The notes: a model not told the origin generated them from the sequence alone. Positions 8,007-18,082 are shown, numbered from the stretch's first letter. The stretch: DNA of 64,000 bases from an uncultured Collinsella sp. (GCA_958443615.1 CAUCLI010000003.1:1-64000), one strand, 5' to 3'. Made by a program: numbers and translations.

Positions 8007-9281
8007 ATGTTTGAGATAGATTTGCCATATGACCGAAGACGGATGCATCTGAGCCTGCCGAGCGAGAACGTCGCCGGCGTGCTTGCGGGAAGACAGGGGG
8101 ATTTCGCACCCGACGCCTCGCAGAAGGAGCTGGTCGAGCGCGCCCTCGACGCGCCTTACGGCTCCCCGGCGCTCGAGGACCTGTGCCGCGGCAAGCGCGA
8201 CATCGTCATCATCAGCTCCGACCACACACGGCCCGTGCCCTCGCGCGTGACCATGCCCATCCTGCTGCGCCGCATCCACGGCACCGCACCTGAGGCGCGC
8301 GTGCGCATCCTCGTCGCCACCGGCATGCACCGCCCGTCCACCCATGAGGAGCTCGTCGACAAGTACGGCGAGCGCATCGTGGCCGAGGAGGAGATCGTGA
8401 TGCACGTCGCGACGGACGATGCCGCGATGGTCGAGATCGGCACACTTCCCTCCGGCGGGGCGTGCATCATCAACCGCATCGCCGCCGAGGCCGACCTGCT
8501 CATCGCCGAGGGCTTCATCGAGCCCCATTTCTTCGCCGGCTTCTCGGGCTCGCGCAAATCCGTGCTGCCGGGAGTAGCCTCCTACAAGACCATCATGCAC
8601 AACCACAACGGTCAGTTCGTGCACGACGCCCGCTCGCGCGCCGGCGTGCTCGAGGGCAACCTCGTCCATGACGACATGATGGCCGCCGCCGAGATGGCCG
8701 GCCTCGCCTTCATCTTGAACGTCGTGCTGAACGGCGGCCACGAGGTCATCGGGGCGTTCGCGGGCGACATCCACGCGGCACACGAGGCGGGCTGCGATTT
8801 CGTGCGCGATCTTGCCGGAGTCCATGCCGTGGACTGCGACGCCGCCATCACCACCAACGGGGGCTACCCGCTCGACCAGAACATCTACCAGGCCGTCAAG
8901 GGCATGACCGCCGCCGAGGCGACGCTTGCCGAGGGCGGCGTCATCATCGCGGTCGCCGGGTGCGCCGACGGTCATGGCGGCAAGGGCTTCTACAAGAACA
9001 TCGCGGAAAACGACCCCGCCGCGTTCGAGCGCTCCTGCATCGACCGCCCCAAGGACAAGACCCTCCCCGACCAATGGACCGCCCAGATCTTCGCTCGCAT
9101 CCTCGCCCACCATCCGGTCATCCTCGTGAGCGACCTGTGCGACCACGACATGATCCGCGCCATGCACATGACCCCCGCGAGCACCGTCGACGAGGCCGTG
9201 CGGCTGGCGCTCGAGCTCAAGGGGCCGGATGCGCGCTTCGCTGTCATCCCCGACGGCCTCGGCGTCGTCGTCACGCGCTAG
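8007..9281 (+). CDS. larA: Nickel-dependent lactate racemase family protein LarA
   Basis: A 424-residue LarA-family enzyme, which interconverts D- and L-lactate (or a related 2-hydroxyacid) using a nickel-pincer nucleotide. The key residues fall at the same numbers as in the L. plantarum enzyme: His108 (ATGMHR), His174 (EPHFFAGF), Lys184 (GSRKS, cofactor attachment) and His200 (MHNH, Ni ligand). Length is normal. The ATG follows GGAGAGG. The likely operon is larA plus the downstream MIP channel. None of the cofactor genes larB, larC or larE is in the window, so the pincer must be made by genes elsewhere. The exact substrate is not certain: the family includes racemases for other hydroxyacids. 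Confidence 0.92.
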   Translation: MFEIDLPYDRRRMHLSLPSENVAGVLAGRQGDFAPDASQKELVERALDAPYGSPALEDLCRGKRDIVIISSDHTRPVPSRVTMPILLRRIHGTAPEARVRILVATGMHRPSTHEELVDKYGERIVAEEEIVMHVATDDAAMVEIGTLPSGGACIINRIAAEADLLIAEGFIEPHFFAGFSGSRKSVLPGVASYKTIMHNHNGQFVHDARSRAGVLEGNLVHDDMMAAAEMAGLAFILNVVLNGGHEVIGAFAGDIHAAHEAGCDFVRDLAGVHAVDCDAAITTNGGYPLDQNIYQAVKGMTAAEATLAEGGVIIAVAGCADGHGGKGFYKNIAENDPAAFERSCIDRPKDKTLPDQWTAQIFARILAHHPVILVSDLCDHDMIRAMHMTPASTVDEAVRLALELKGPDARFAVIPDGLGVVVTR

Positions 9282-9405
9282 GCGTTCACCCCCCCACACA
9301 CGTCACAGCCATTCCTCGGCACCATTCGCGCACATCTTCCCGCTCAATCAGGCGCCATCGCCGCATGGAAGACCCGCGGAGTCGTCGATCCGAGAAAGGA
9401 ACCCC

Positions 9406-10137
9406 ATGACCAACCAGCTCTTCGCCGAGTTCGCCTCGACCGCCCTCATGATCGTCTTCGGCGTCGGCGTCCATTGCGACATCACGCTCAAGGGCAGCAA
9501 GTATCGCGACTCCGGCCACATGTTCGCCATCACCACCTGGTCGTTCGGTATCAGCGTGTGCCTGTTCATCTTCGGCGGCGTGTGCATGAACCCCGCCATG
9601 GCCCTCTGCCAGGCGATCGTCGGCCTCATCCCCTGGAGCAGCGTGGTGCCCTTCGCCATCGCCGAGATGCTCGGCGGCATTGCGGGCACCTGCATCGCCT
9701 GGCTCATCTACGCCGATGATTTCCGTGCCTCCGAGGGTGAGGTCGACGGCGTCGCCATCCGCAACATCTTCTCGACCAACCCCACGCCCGAGTCCTACAA
9801 CCTGGTGCGCAATTTCCTCATCGAGGCGTTCGACACCTTCGTGTTCTTGACCGGCATCCTGTGCATCGCCGCCCATGCGGGCGACGACCTGCTCGGCCTG
9901 GGCATCGGCGTGGGCCTGCTGGTCTGGGCCGTGGGCATGGGGCTCGGCGGCGTGACGGGCTTCGCCATGAACCAGGCGCGCGACCTCGGTCCCCGCATCG
10001 CCTACCAGCTGCTGCCCATTCGCGGCAAAGTGGACAACAACTGGCTCTACGGCCTGGTGGTGCCCGGTATCGCCCCGTTCGTGGGCGCCATCGCGGCAGC
10101 GCTGTTCACCACGTCCGTTCTGGGCATCGCGTTCTAG
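9406..10137 (+). CDS. MIP-family channel (aquaglyceroporin/lactic acid channel, LarD-like by context)
   Basis: A 243-residue protein with six hydrophobic segments and the two MIP half-helix motifs. The first is canonical (CMNPAMALCQ). The second reads MNQARDLGPR, that is NQA instead of NPA, with the following Arg of the selectivity filter kept. The ATG at 9406 follows GAAAGGA. Its place 124 bases after larA matches LarD, the D/L-lactic acid facilitator of L. plantarum, so lactic acid diffusion is the likely role; glycerol or water transport is possible. The altered NPA box may change pore properties. Confidence 0.85.
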   Translation: MTNQLFAEFASTALMIVFGVGVHCDITLKGSKYRDSGHMFAITTWSFGISVCLFIFGGVCMNPAMALCQAIVGLIPWSSVVPFAIAEMLGGIAGTCIAWLIYADDFRASEGEVDGVAIRNIFSTNPTPESYNLVRNFLIEAFDTFVFLTGILCIAAHAGDDLLGLGIGVGLLVWAVGMGLGGVTGFAMNQARDLGPRIAYQLLPIRGKVDNNWLYGLVVPGIAPFVGAIAAALFTTSVLGIAF

Positions 10138-10163
10138 CCGAAGCGCTGCCGCGCCCCTGAGAC

Positions 10164-10394
10164 GTGGACCGGGACCGATGGCCTCATCCTCGCGCTCGCG
10201 CTTTTGGGGATCACGTGCATCCCATCTGCGATAGCCGTGTCGCGACCAACCTCATCCTCATGGCGTTCGGCCACGCCCAAAACGCCTCGCTGCTGAGCAA
10301 TTTCCTCTGGTCCATCGTGGGACTGCTGCTCACGCCCGTCGCCGCAAAGCGCTCGATTCCCCTGCCGTCGGAGATCGGTGACACCCAGATATAA
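10164..10394 (+). pseudogene. Frameshifted membrane-transporter remnant
   Basis: Downstream of the channel gene two overlapping frames together read like the C-terminal third of a membrane transporter: first LILALALLGITCIPSAIAVS in one frame, then NLILMAFGHAQNASLLSNFL and LLLTP in another, ending at a stop at 10392-10394. The pattern is reminiscent of bile acid:sodium symporter (BASS) C termini, a weak resemblance. There is no start or ribosome binding site. I interpret it as a decayed gene. Confidence 0.35.
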
Positions 10395-10404
10395 AGCTGC
10401 AGCT

Positions 10405-10545
10405 CCTCGTGGAGCTTTTTCGTATCGATTTGACGATTTGCGCTGTAGAGCCCTGACGTATGCAGGTTATTCCTGCAGATACGCACTTCAAAACACGCCC
10501 CATACTCGACCGACCTCCAAATTAGTACGAAAAAGCTCCGCGAGG
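10405..10545. repeat. Palindromic element B (terminal inverted repeats)
   Basis: A 141-bp element with arms at 10405-10424 and 10526-10545, outer sequence CCTCGTGGAGCTTTTTCGTA and its complement with one mismatch. It shares the arm core and the inner CATACTC...TAGTACG side with element A. It lies 266 bases upstream of the AbiEi-like gene, which is bracketed by element C on the other side. The 10546-10811 gap that follows contains no feature I can support. Confidence 0.8.
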
Positions 10546-10811
10546 CATGGGGCGAGCCCTCCCGTAGCCGCGGCTCGAGCCCAAGTCGCTCGCACCCCAT
10601 TCGAAGTTCGTCAATCGCCCGGCAGACAGCCGCCCCATGCCGCGCATCTGTCCTCAATCTGACGAGCCGTCTGACGTCATCCAACGTGGACCTGTCGCAT
10701 TTCTGACAATTATTCGCATTGAATATGCAGGTAGATACCGTTAAATTGCCATTGGCTACCGTTCGGGGGAATCCATTGCCCCACGGGCGGACGTCCCTTA
10801 TCCTGTCCGCC

Positions 10812-11891
10812 ATGACAAAGGTTCTCTGCGACATATCCGCACTGCGGTACTACAGGACACCGCCCCGCTATCTTTATGCCCTTCCCCCGATCCCCGACTT
10901 CGATACCCCCTATGGGCGAGCCCGACTCCGTCAAAGCCCAGTCGCGACAGACATCATACGCATCCCGATCCATGCACTGGGCTTCGGGCACGACCGCCTG
11001 ACCTCAACGCTTGTGAAACAACATCTATGGACTAAGGACATGCCCGCGGGGGCGATTGTCGACACGCCGTTCGACGTCTCCGTCACATCTCCGCTCCTTA
11101 CGCTGTTGATGCTCTCGACCCATCTCGACCCCATCAGCACCGCCTTGCTGATATACGAATTCACCGGTTCGTTTTCGATCTATCGCCCCAACGGAGAATT
11201 GGACGCCGCCATCTTCCAGTCGGTAAAACAAAGCGAATTCGAGAGGCTCGATTCCTGGAAATGCATCTCCAACAACCAGGGGAAACCAACAGAACTGTGG
11301 ACCAGGCCACCCCTCCTCGAATTCGACGATATCCGCCACATTCTCAATTTCGAGAAGGGGATGCGCGGACGAAACCAACTTGCAAAAGCGATGCGCTATG
11401 TAACCGGAGAGGTTGCGTCCCCCTTCGAGGCAAAGGCCTCCATCCTTATCGGGTCTCCCCGGCGACTGGGAGGTATTGGAAACGCAGGATTCAAAAACAA
11501 CCTTGAAATCAAACTCGATGACAGCGCCCGCCGCATTTGCGGACTGAAAAAGGCGTACGGCGACATAGTGTGGGAGGAAACGCCCGATCACCCCATGGTC
11601 ATCGTGGAATGCCAAGGTGAAATGGCGCATAACAGCCGCGGGCGAGCGCAAGCCGATGACGACCGGGCGCTCGCATTGGAAAGCATGGGCATCGAGGTGA
11701 TCCGCATCTCCTATAAGCAGATCTCGGACCGCGCGCGTTTCGAGCTGCTCGCACAACGCCTCTCCAACACCCTGAACATAAAGATGCCAAGTCCCACACC
11801 GCGATTGGCCCGAAAGCAATCCGAGATGCGCGACGCACTTTTCCGCGCTTGGCCCTACCACGAAAACCGTTCATTGGAAGCAAATCGCTGA
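10812..11891 (+). CDS. AbiEi/DUF559-like orphan protein with PD-(D/E)XK-type C terminus
   Basis: A 359-residue protein I assign to the large actinobacterial group annotated as AbiEi-type (type IV toxin-antitoxin) regulator or DUF559 proteins. The middle has the HLWTKDMPAGA...VTSPLLTLLML pattern typical of these. The last ~100 residues read MVIVECQGEMAHNSRG...DDDRALALESMGIEVIRIS, resembling a very-short-patch-repair/DUF559 PD-(D/E)XK fold (Glu before QG, His, and an R/D-rich helix, then VIRIS). No AbiEii toxin gene is nearby. The start is uncertain: the ATG at 10812 gives a family-like N terminus (MTKVLCDISALRYYRTPP), but an in-frame TTG at 10719 and ATG at 10725 exist and none has a good ribosome binding site. 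It is bracketed by repeat elements B and C. Confidence 0.65.
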   Translation: MTKVLCDISALRYYRTPPRYLYALPPIPDFDTPYGRARLRQSPVATDIIRIPIHALGFGHDRLTSTLVKQHLWTKDMPAGAIVDTPFDVSVTSPLLTLLMLSTHLDPISTALLIYEFTGSFSIYRPNGELDAAIFQSVKQSEFERLDSWKCISNNQGKPTELWTRPPLLEFDDIRHILNFEKGMRGRNQLAKAMRYVTGEVASPFEAKASILIGSPRRLGGIGNAGFKNNLEIKLDDSARRICGLKKAYGDIVWEETPDHPMVIVECQGEMAHNSRGRAQADDDRALALESMGIEVIRISYKQISDRARFELLAQRLSNTLNIKMPSPTPRLARKQSEMRDALFRAWPYHENRSLEANR

Positions 11892-11907
11892 GCCCGCCTC
11901 AGGCTCA

Positions 11908-12038
11908 ATGAGCTTTTTCGTATCGATTCCTGAATCCGCCGGATACACAACGCTTCGCCCCCTTAAAACCGCAGGATTCACTCGGGTAATTCGCTCCGGC
12001 TACTCTGTGATTCCTCAAATCGATACGAAAAAGCTCAT
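11908..12038. repeat. Palindromic element C (terminal inverted repeats)
   Basis: A 131-bp element with perfect 21-base arms (11908-11928 and 12018-12038), outer sequence ATGAGCTTTTTCGTATCGAT. It begins 16 bases after the stop of the AbiEi-like gene. The arm core equals that of A and B except for the outermost bases, which have changed on both sides so that pairing is kept. Confidence 0.8.
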
Positions 12039-12127
12039 CCAGTTCAAGCAGTTGACCCGGAATACAGGGCAAATTGGTCGATGCGAGGTCAACGTCGATC
12101 GATATCCGACGATTTACCATAGTCTTC

Positions 12128-12187
12128 TTGACATATGAGCATACGTTCATATAATCATTTGTAGTAAATGAATGAGCATGTGTTCAT
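12128..12187 (+). promoter_or_regulatory. Promoter with two ArsR-family operators
   Basis: A consensus promoter TTGACA (12128-12133), 16 bases, TATAAT (12150-12155) precedes the arsR cassette. A palindrome of the ATATGA...TCATAT type typical of ArsR/SmtB operators (12133-12152) fills the spacer and overlaps both hexamers, and a second copy (ATGAGC...GTTCAT, 12172-12187) lies just before the start codon. Bound repressor would block RNA polymerase; metal release would induce the cassette. Confidence 0.7.
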
Positions 12188-12202
12188 ATGAAAGGAGATG
12201 AT

Positions 12203-12562
12203 ATGAATACTCACGAAAGCCAGGACGACCTGACCGTCGTCACGCCGAAGCGCGCTCTGGACGACGCCGCGGAGTCCCTGCCCGAGGAGGAGCTGCTCTA
12301 CGACCTTGCGGATCTCTTCAAGGTGTTCAGCGATACGACGCGCATCAAGATCCTCTACGCGCTGATGACAGACGAGCTGAGCGTGAACGAGATCGCCGAT
12401 GCGCTGGGGGCCTCGCAATCGGCGGTCTCGCACCAGCTGCGCATCCTCAAGCAGGCGCATCTGGTCAAATTCCGTCGCGACGGACGCAACATCCACTACT
12501 CACTCGCCGACGATCACGTCCTCACCATCCTGGACCAGGGCCTCACCCACATCTGCGAATAA
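12203..12562 (+). CDS. ArsR/SmtB-family metal-sensing repressor
   Basis: A 119-residue winged-helix repressor. The recognition helix is in SVNEIADALGASQSAVSHQL. The C-terminal helix contains DDHVLTILDQGLTHICE, the D-x-H...H-x-x-E pattern of the alpha5 metal site found in zinc/cobalt-sensing CzrA and SmtB relatives, and there is no CxC of arsenic or cadmium sensors at alpha3, so a Zn(II)-type inducer is inferred. The ATG at 12203 is chosen because GAAAGGAGA lies just upstream and includes the alternative upstream ATG region. It heads a cassette with the HMA protein and the P-type ATPase downstream, and its own promoter holds matching operators. Confidence 0.9.
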   Translation: MNTHESQDDLTVVTPKRALDDAAESLPEEELLYDLADLFKVFSDTTRIKILYALMTDELSVNEIADALGASQSAVSHQLRILKQAHLVKFRRDGRNIHYSLADDHVLTILDQGLTHICE

Positions 12563-12568
12563 CCCCAA

Positions 12569-12603
12569 CGCCTCAATCTGGGGATGGTCCCCACATTGAG
12601 GCG
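12569..12603. repeat. 33-35-bp palindromic repeat, variant copy
   Basis: A palindrome with outer CGCCTCAAT / ATTGAGGCG and central GGGGATGGTCCCC. It is a variant of the repeat at 12624 and 33301 and lies right after the arsR stop, where it could also act as an RNA hairpin. Confidence 0.7.
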
Positions 12604-12623
12604 CAGGCCCCATATCGTCATCA

Positions 12624-12656
12624 ACCTCAATTTAGGGACTGTCCCCAAATTGAGGT
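12624..12656. repeat. 33-bp palindromic repeat, copy identical to 33301-33333
   Basis: Arms ACCTCAATTT and AAATTGAGGT flank GGGACTGTCCCC. The same 33 bases recur exactly at 33301-33333 in a distant intergenic gap. The form resembles REP-type elements mobilised by RAYT transposases in other bacteria. Confidence 0.75.
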
Positions 12657-12675
12657 AAGAAGAAAGGAACCCATC

Positions 12676-12894
12676 ATGCGTAAGGTTTTCAAGCTCGACG
12701 AGATCGACTGCGCCGTCTGCGCCGGCAAGCTCGAGAGCGCCATCGGCAAGCTCGACGGCGTGCAGGACGCCAAGATCAACTTCCTCACCCAGAAGCTCAC
12801 CCTCGAGGCCGCCGACGAAGACTTCGACGCCGTGCTCGACGCCGTGGTCAAGCTCACCGCCGAGGTCGAGCCCGACTGCGAGATCCTGCGCTAA
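12676..12894 (+). CDS. Free-standing HMA-domain metal-binding protein
   Basis: A 72-residue ferredoxin-like HMA domain with the metal-binding loop DCAVCA (CxxC) near residues 11-16 and the usual beta-alpha-beta-beta-alpha-beta length. It probably binds and hands a soft metal ion to the P-type ATPase encoded next, whose own N terminus lacks this domain. The start follows GAAAGGA. It is the second gene of the ArsR-controlled cassette, separated from arsR by two palindromic repeats. Confidence 0.88.
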   Translation: MRKVFKLDEIDCAVCAGKLESAIGKLDGVQDAKINFLTQKLTLEAADEDFDAVLDAVVKLTAEVEPDCEILR

Positions 12895-13021
12895 GACGCG
12901 CACGCTGCACGACGCCCGCCGGCGGCGGCGAGCGAACCGCGCGGTCGCCGAGCGCCCGCCAAGCCCGCACAGACACCCGTGAACCGCCGACGACCGGCGA
13001 GCCCCATCGATTGGACCATTC

Positions 13022-14950
<1,929 letters not shown>

Positions 14951-14983
14951 CGGCGCGAGAACAAGCCCACATCACCCATATGG

Positions 14984-15011
14984 CGCCCCGTCGATCCCGA
15001 CGGGGCGTTTT
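14984..15011 (+). terminator. Rho-independent terminator of the metal cassette
   Basis: A perfect 10-base stem CGCCCCGTCG / CGACGGGGCG with a 4-base loop is followed by TTTT. It closes the arsR-HMA-ATPase transcript. Confidence 0.85.
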
Positions 15012-15156
15012 GCATCGTGAGAGGCCGAATCAGGCAGGCGAACCGCTTTTCACGAGCGCGGCGCCCTTCGTCGAGGGCGCTCGCCCACCGGCTCCCAGCC
15101 ATGGCATAATGGTCGATTTGAACACCGACGACGCCTAAACCACGATGGGAGCACCC

Positions 15157-16392
15157 GTGACAGCGAGCACCCGCACCGATACCCCGGCCGCGCCTGCCGC
15201 GCCTCAGGACACCGTCCGCCTCACCCCGTACGCCCTGCTGTGCATCGGCCTGCTCATCGCGCTCGGGTTCTCACTCGGCTGCTCGGAGTTCGTCGTGATC
15301 GGCATCCAACCCGAGATCGCCCACGCCTTCGATGTGCCCCTGGCGCAGACGGGCATGCTCATGAGCGCGTTCTCCATCACCTACGCCATCGCGACGCCCG
15401 TGCTGGCCCTCGGCACCGGCCGCATCCCCCGCCGCACGCTGCTGATCGGCTACTCCGTCCTGTTCTGCGTCGGCAACAGCGCCGCGGTGCTCGCCACGAG
15501 CTTCGAGATGCTGCTTGCGGCTCGCGTGCTCATCGGCCTCGTCTCGGGCGGCCTGCTCGCCATCGGCGCGACCTACATCCCCGAGCTCGCCGGCATGAAG
15601 CGCATCTCGATCTGCATCTCGCTCGTATACGCCGCGTTCTCCATCGCCATGGTCATCTCCACCTCGGCGGGCAAGTTCATCGCCGCCACCTGGGAGTGGC
15701 ACTACGCCGTCATCAGCACGCTCGTCATGTCCCTCGTCGTGTGCGCGGCGCTCATCGCCGTGCTGCCCCGCACCGGCGCGACCGATATCCCGGCCACCGC
15801 GCGCGAGCAGATGCCGCTCCTGCGCGACGCGCGCATCATCGCCGGGACCGCCATCTTCATGTTCGGCGTGGGTTCCATCTACGTGTTCTACGGTTATGTG
15901 ACGCCCTATCTCGAGAACATCCTCGGCATGGGAACCCTTGAGGCGAGCGAGGCGCTCATGGCGTACGGCGGCATGTGCTTCGCCTCCAACCTGCTCAGCG
16001 GCTGGTGCGACGCGCGCTTCGGCGTGAAGACCATACTCGTGAGCTTTCCGATCCAGGCAGCCCTGCTTTTCGCCCTTTGGGCGGTCGGTCCCGCCACGCC
16101 CTGGGCCCTCGCGATCATCCTCGGCATCGCCCTCACCATGTACGTGGTGAGCACACCGTGCATCTCGCTGTTCATGACAACCGCCGCCGAGGAGTACCCC
16201 CAGGCGCTCACGCTGGCGAGCTCGCTGGAGCCCACGGCGTTCAACGTGGGCATCGCCTTCGGCACCGCCGTGGGCGGCACGGTCATCTCCGGGCCCGGCA
16301 TGCCCTACGTGGGCCTGGTGGGCACGGCATTCTCGCTGGTCGCATGGGCGCTCGCGGCGCTCACCGTGCGCTTGGCAACTAAACGGCGGTAA
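15157..16392 (+). CDS. MFS efflux transporter (DHA1/AraJ-like)
   Basis: About 411 residues with twelve predicted hydrophobic segments and the drug/sugar-efflux (AraJ/YdhP-like) signature: FVVIGIQPEIAHAF after TM1, the GRIPRRTLLIG loop and ARVLIGLVSGGLLAIGATYI. It should export small organic compounds with proton exchange; substrate unknown. The GTG at 15157 is preferred since GGGAG lies 5 bases upstream; an ATG at 15145 lacks a ribosome binding site. It lies alone after the metal cassette terminator. The 16393-16541 gap after it is G+C-rich with short CTCGACGGC-type repetitions and no gene. Confidence 0.85.
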   Translation: MTASTRTDTPAAPAAPQDTVRLTPYALLCIGLLIALGFSLGCSEFVVIGIQPEIAHAFDVPLAQTGMLMSAFSITYAIATPVLALGTGRIPRRTLLIGYSVLFCVGNSAAVLATSFEMLLAARVLIGLVSGGLLAIGATYIPELAGMKRISICISLVYAAFSIAMVISTSAGKFIAATWEWHYAVISTLVMSLVVCAALIAVLPRTGATDIPATAREQMPLLRDARIIAGTAIFMFGVGSIYVFYGYVTPYLENILGMGTLEASEALMAYGGMCFASNLLSGWCDARFGVKTILVSFPIQAALLFALWAVGPATPWALAIILGIALTMYVVSTPCISLFMTTAAEEYPQALTLASSLEPTAFNVGIAFGTAVGGTVISGPGMPYVGLVGTAFSLVAWALAALTVRLATKRR

Positions 16393-16541
16393 GGGTCTCG
16401 GATACGGGGTGGTCTCGACGGCGGCAGGTGTGCCAACGGCGGCAGGGCCTCGGCCGCGAGAAGAGCCTCGACGGTGGCAGGCACCCCGACGGCTAGGGCC
16501 CCGATGCCAGCGGGGACCTCGACGGCGACAGCGAAGACCGG

Positions 16542-17804
16542 CTATACCATCCCCGGATACAGCGGATGCGCCTCGAGCAGCGTCTCCACGCGCTTGCGCA
16601 CGCACATGCGCTCCCTCGCGTCTTGCGGGGCGAACACCACGCGCGCGATGAGGCCGCCGATCTCACGGAACTCATCGGCAGTGAAGCCGCGCGTGGTGGC
16701 CGCCGCAGAACCCACGCGGATGCCGCTCGTCACGAACGGAGAACGCATCTCACCGGGAATCGCGTTCTTGTTGACCGTAAGCCCCACCGCATCGAGCAGC
16801 GTCTCGGCATCCTTGCCCGAGATGCCCGCGGGCGTGAGGTCAACCAGGCACAGGTGGTTGTCGGTCCCACCGGACACGAGTCGCAAGCCGCCCGCCGTCA
16901 TGCCCTCGCCAAGCGCCGCAGCATTCTCGACAACCCGGTCGATGTACGTCTTGAACTCGGGTCGCAGCGCCTCGCCGAAGGCCACCGCCTTGCCCGCGAT
17001 GACATGCATGAGCGGACCGCCTTGCGTGCCGGGGAACACCGCCTTGTCGATGGCGCGGGCGAGCTCGTCGTCGTTGGTGAGGATAAAGCCGCCACGCGGA
17101 CCGCGTAGGGTCTTGTGGCTCGTCGAGGTGACGACATCGGCATGCGGGAAGGACGAGGGATGCGCGCCCGTCGCGACCAAGCCGGCGATATGCGCCATGT
17201 CCACCATGAGGCGGGCGCCCACGCCATGCGCGATGGCGGCGATGCGCTCGAAGTCGATGACGCGCGCATAGGCGGAAGCACCGGCCACGACAAGCGCCGG
17301 GCGCTCGGCCTCGGCCAGGCGCTCGAGCTCGTCATAATCGATGGTCTCGGTCTCGAGGTTCAGGCCGTAGGGAACGAAGTTGTACAGCTTGCCGGAGAAG
17401 TTCACGGGGCTGCCGTGGGTGAGGTGGCCGCCATGGTCGAGACTCATGCCGAGGATCGTGTCGCCAGGCTTCACAAGGGCCGCGTAGGCCGCCAGATTGG
17501 CGTTGGCGCCGCAGTGGGGCTGCACATTGGCGTGCTTGCACCCGAACAGCCTGCAGGCGCGCTCGCGGGCCAGGTCCTCCACCACGTCGACCTGCTCACA
17601 TCCGCCGTAGTAGCGGTGTGCGGGGTAGCCTTCGGCATACTTGTTGGTGAGCACGCTGCCCACCGCCTCGAGCACGGCGGGACTGGTGAAATTCTCGGAG
17701 GCGATAAGCTCGATGCTTCGGCGCTCGCGGGCGAGCTCCCCCTGGATCGCCTGCGCGATGGCGGGGTCGCGGTCTGCCAGGACGGGGGACGGGGATTCAA
17801 ACAT
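16542..17804 (-). CDS. glyA: Serine hydroxymethyltransferase
   Basis: A 420-residue fold-type I PLP enzyme that converts serine plus tetrahydrofolate to glycine and 5,10-methylene-THF, the main source of one-carbon units. Typical motifs: RRSIELIASENF near the N terminus, NKYAEGYP, HGGHLTHG, and the PLP-lysine motif TSTSHKTLRGPRGG. Length is normal. The gene is alone on the minus strand with the FKBP gene upstream. Confidence 0.96.
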   Translation of the reverse strand: MFESPSPVLADRDPAIAQAIQGELARERRSIELIASENFTSPAVLEAVGSVLTNKYAEGYPAHRYYGGCEQVDVVEDLARERACRLFGCKHANVQPHCGANANLAAYAALVKPGDTILGMSLDHGGHLTHGSPVNFSGKLYNFVPYGLNLETETIDYDELERLAEAERPALVVAGASAYARVIDFERIAAIAHGVGARLMVDMAHIAGLVATGAHPSSFPHADVVTSTSHKTLRGPRGGFILTNDDELARAIDKAVFPGTQGGPLMHVIAGKAVAFGEALRPEFKTYIDRVVENAAALGEGMTAGGLRLVSGGTDNHLCLVDLTPAGISGKDAETLLDAVGLTVNKNAIPGEMRSPFVTSGIRVGSAAATTRGFTADEFREIGGLIARVVFAPQDARERMCVRKRVETLLEAHPLYPGMV

Positions 17805-17995
17805 GGAGGGTCTCCGTTCTTGTGATGCTTACAGCCGCCGACCGGATTCGCCGCACATGGCGGACGGCTCACGGCGGCCGTAATGTCATATCCTGAGTAA
17901 CATTTTGCTTCTGCCCAAACGACTATGCTTGTAAACGCCGTGGGCGGCCAAAGGCACTCGCGCATCGGGAAATGCCCGACCAGCCCCGACAAGGA

Positions 17996-18082
17996 CATGC
18001 CCGGAAAAACAAAATGCCCGAGCCACGACGGCCGCGAACATGCCCGAAAAACATAATGCCCGAGCCTCAAGGGCCCGGGCAT
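17996..18082 (-). terminator. Terminator of the FKBP gene with duplicated half-site
   Basis: On the minus strand a stem built from ATGCCCGGGCCC and the GCTCGGGCAT arm (18055-18082) is followed by a T-rich tract (18046-18054), just beyond the FKBP stop. The neighbouring 42 bases (17996-18037) repeat the same ATGCCCGRAAAAACA...AATGCCCGAGCC pattern imperfectly, as if the terminator had been partly duplicated. The rest of the 304-bp gap up to glyA shows no other feature. Confidence 0.65.

Noticed and set aside
12571..12656. Two adjacent palindromes considered as a CRISPR mini-array
   Set aside because: Only two unequal copies, each palindromic, with an identical copy elsewhere in intergenic DNA; this fits REP-like repeats, not CRISPR.
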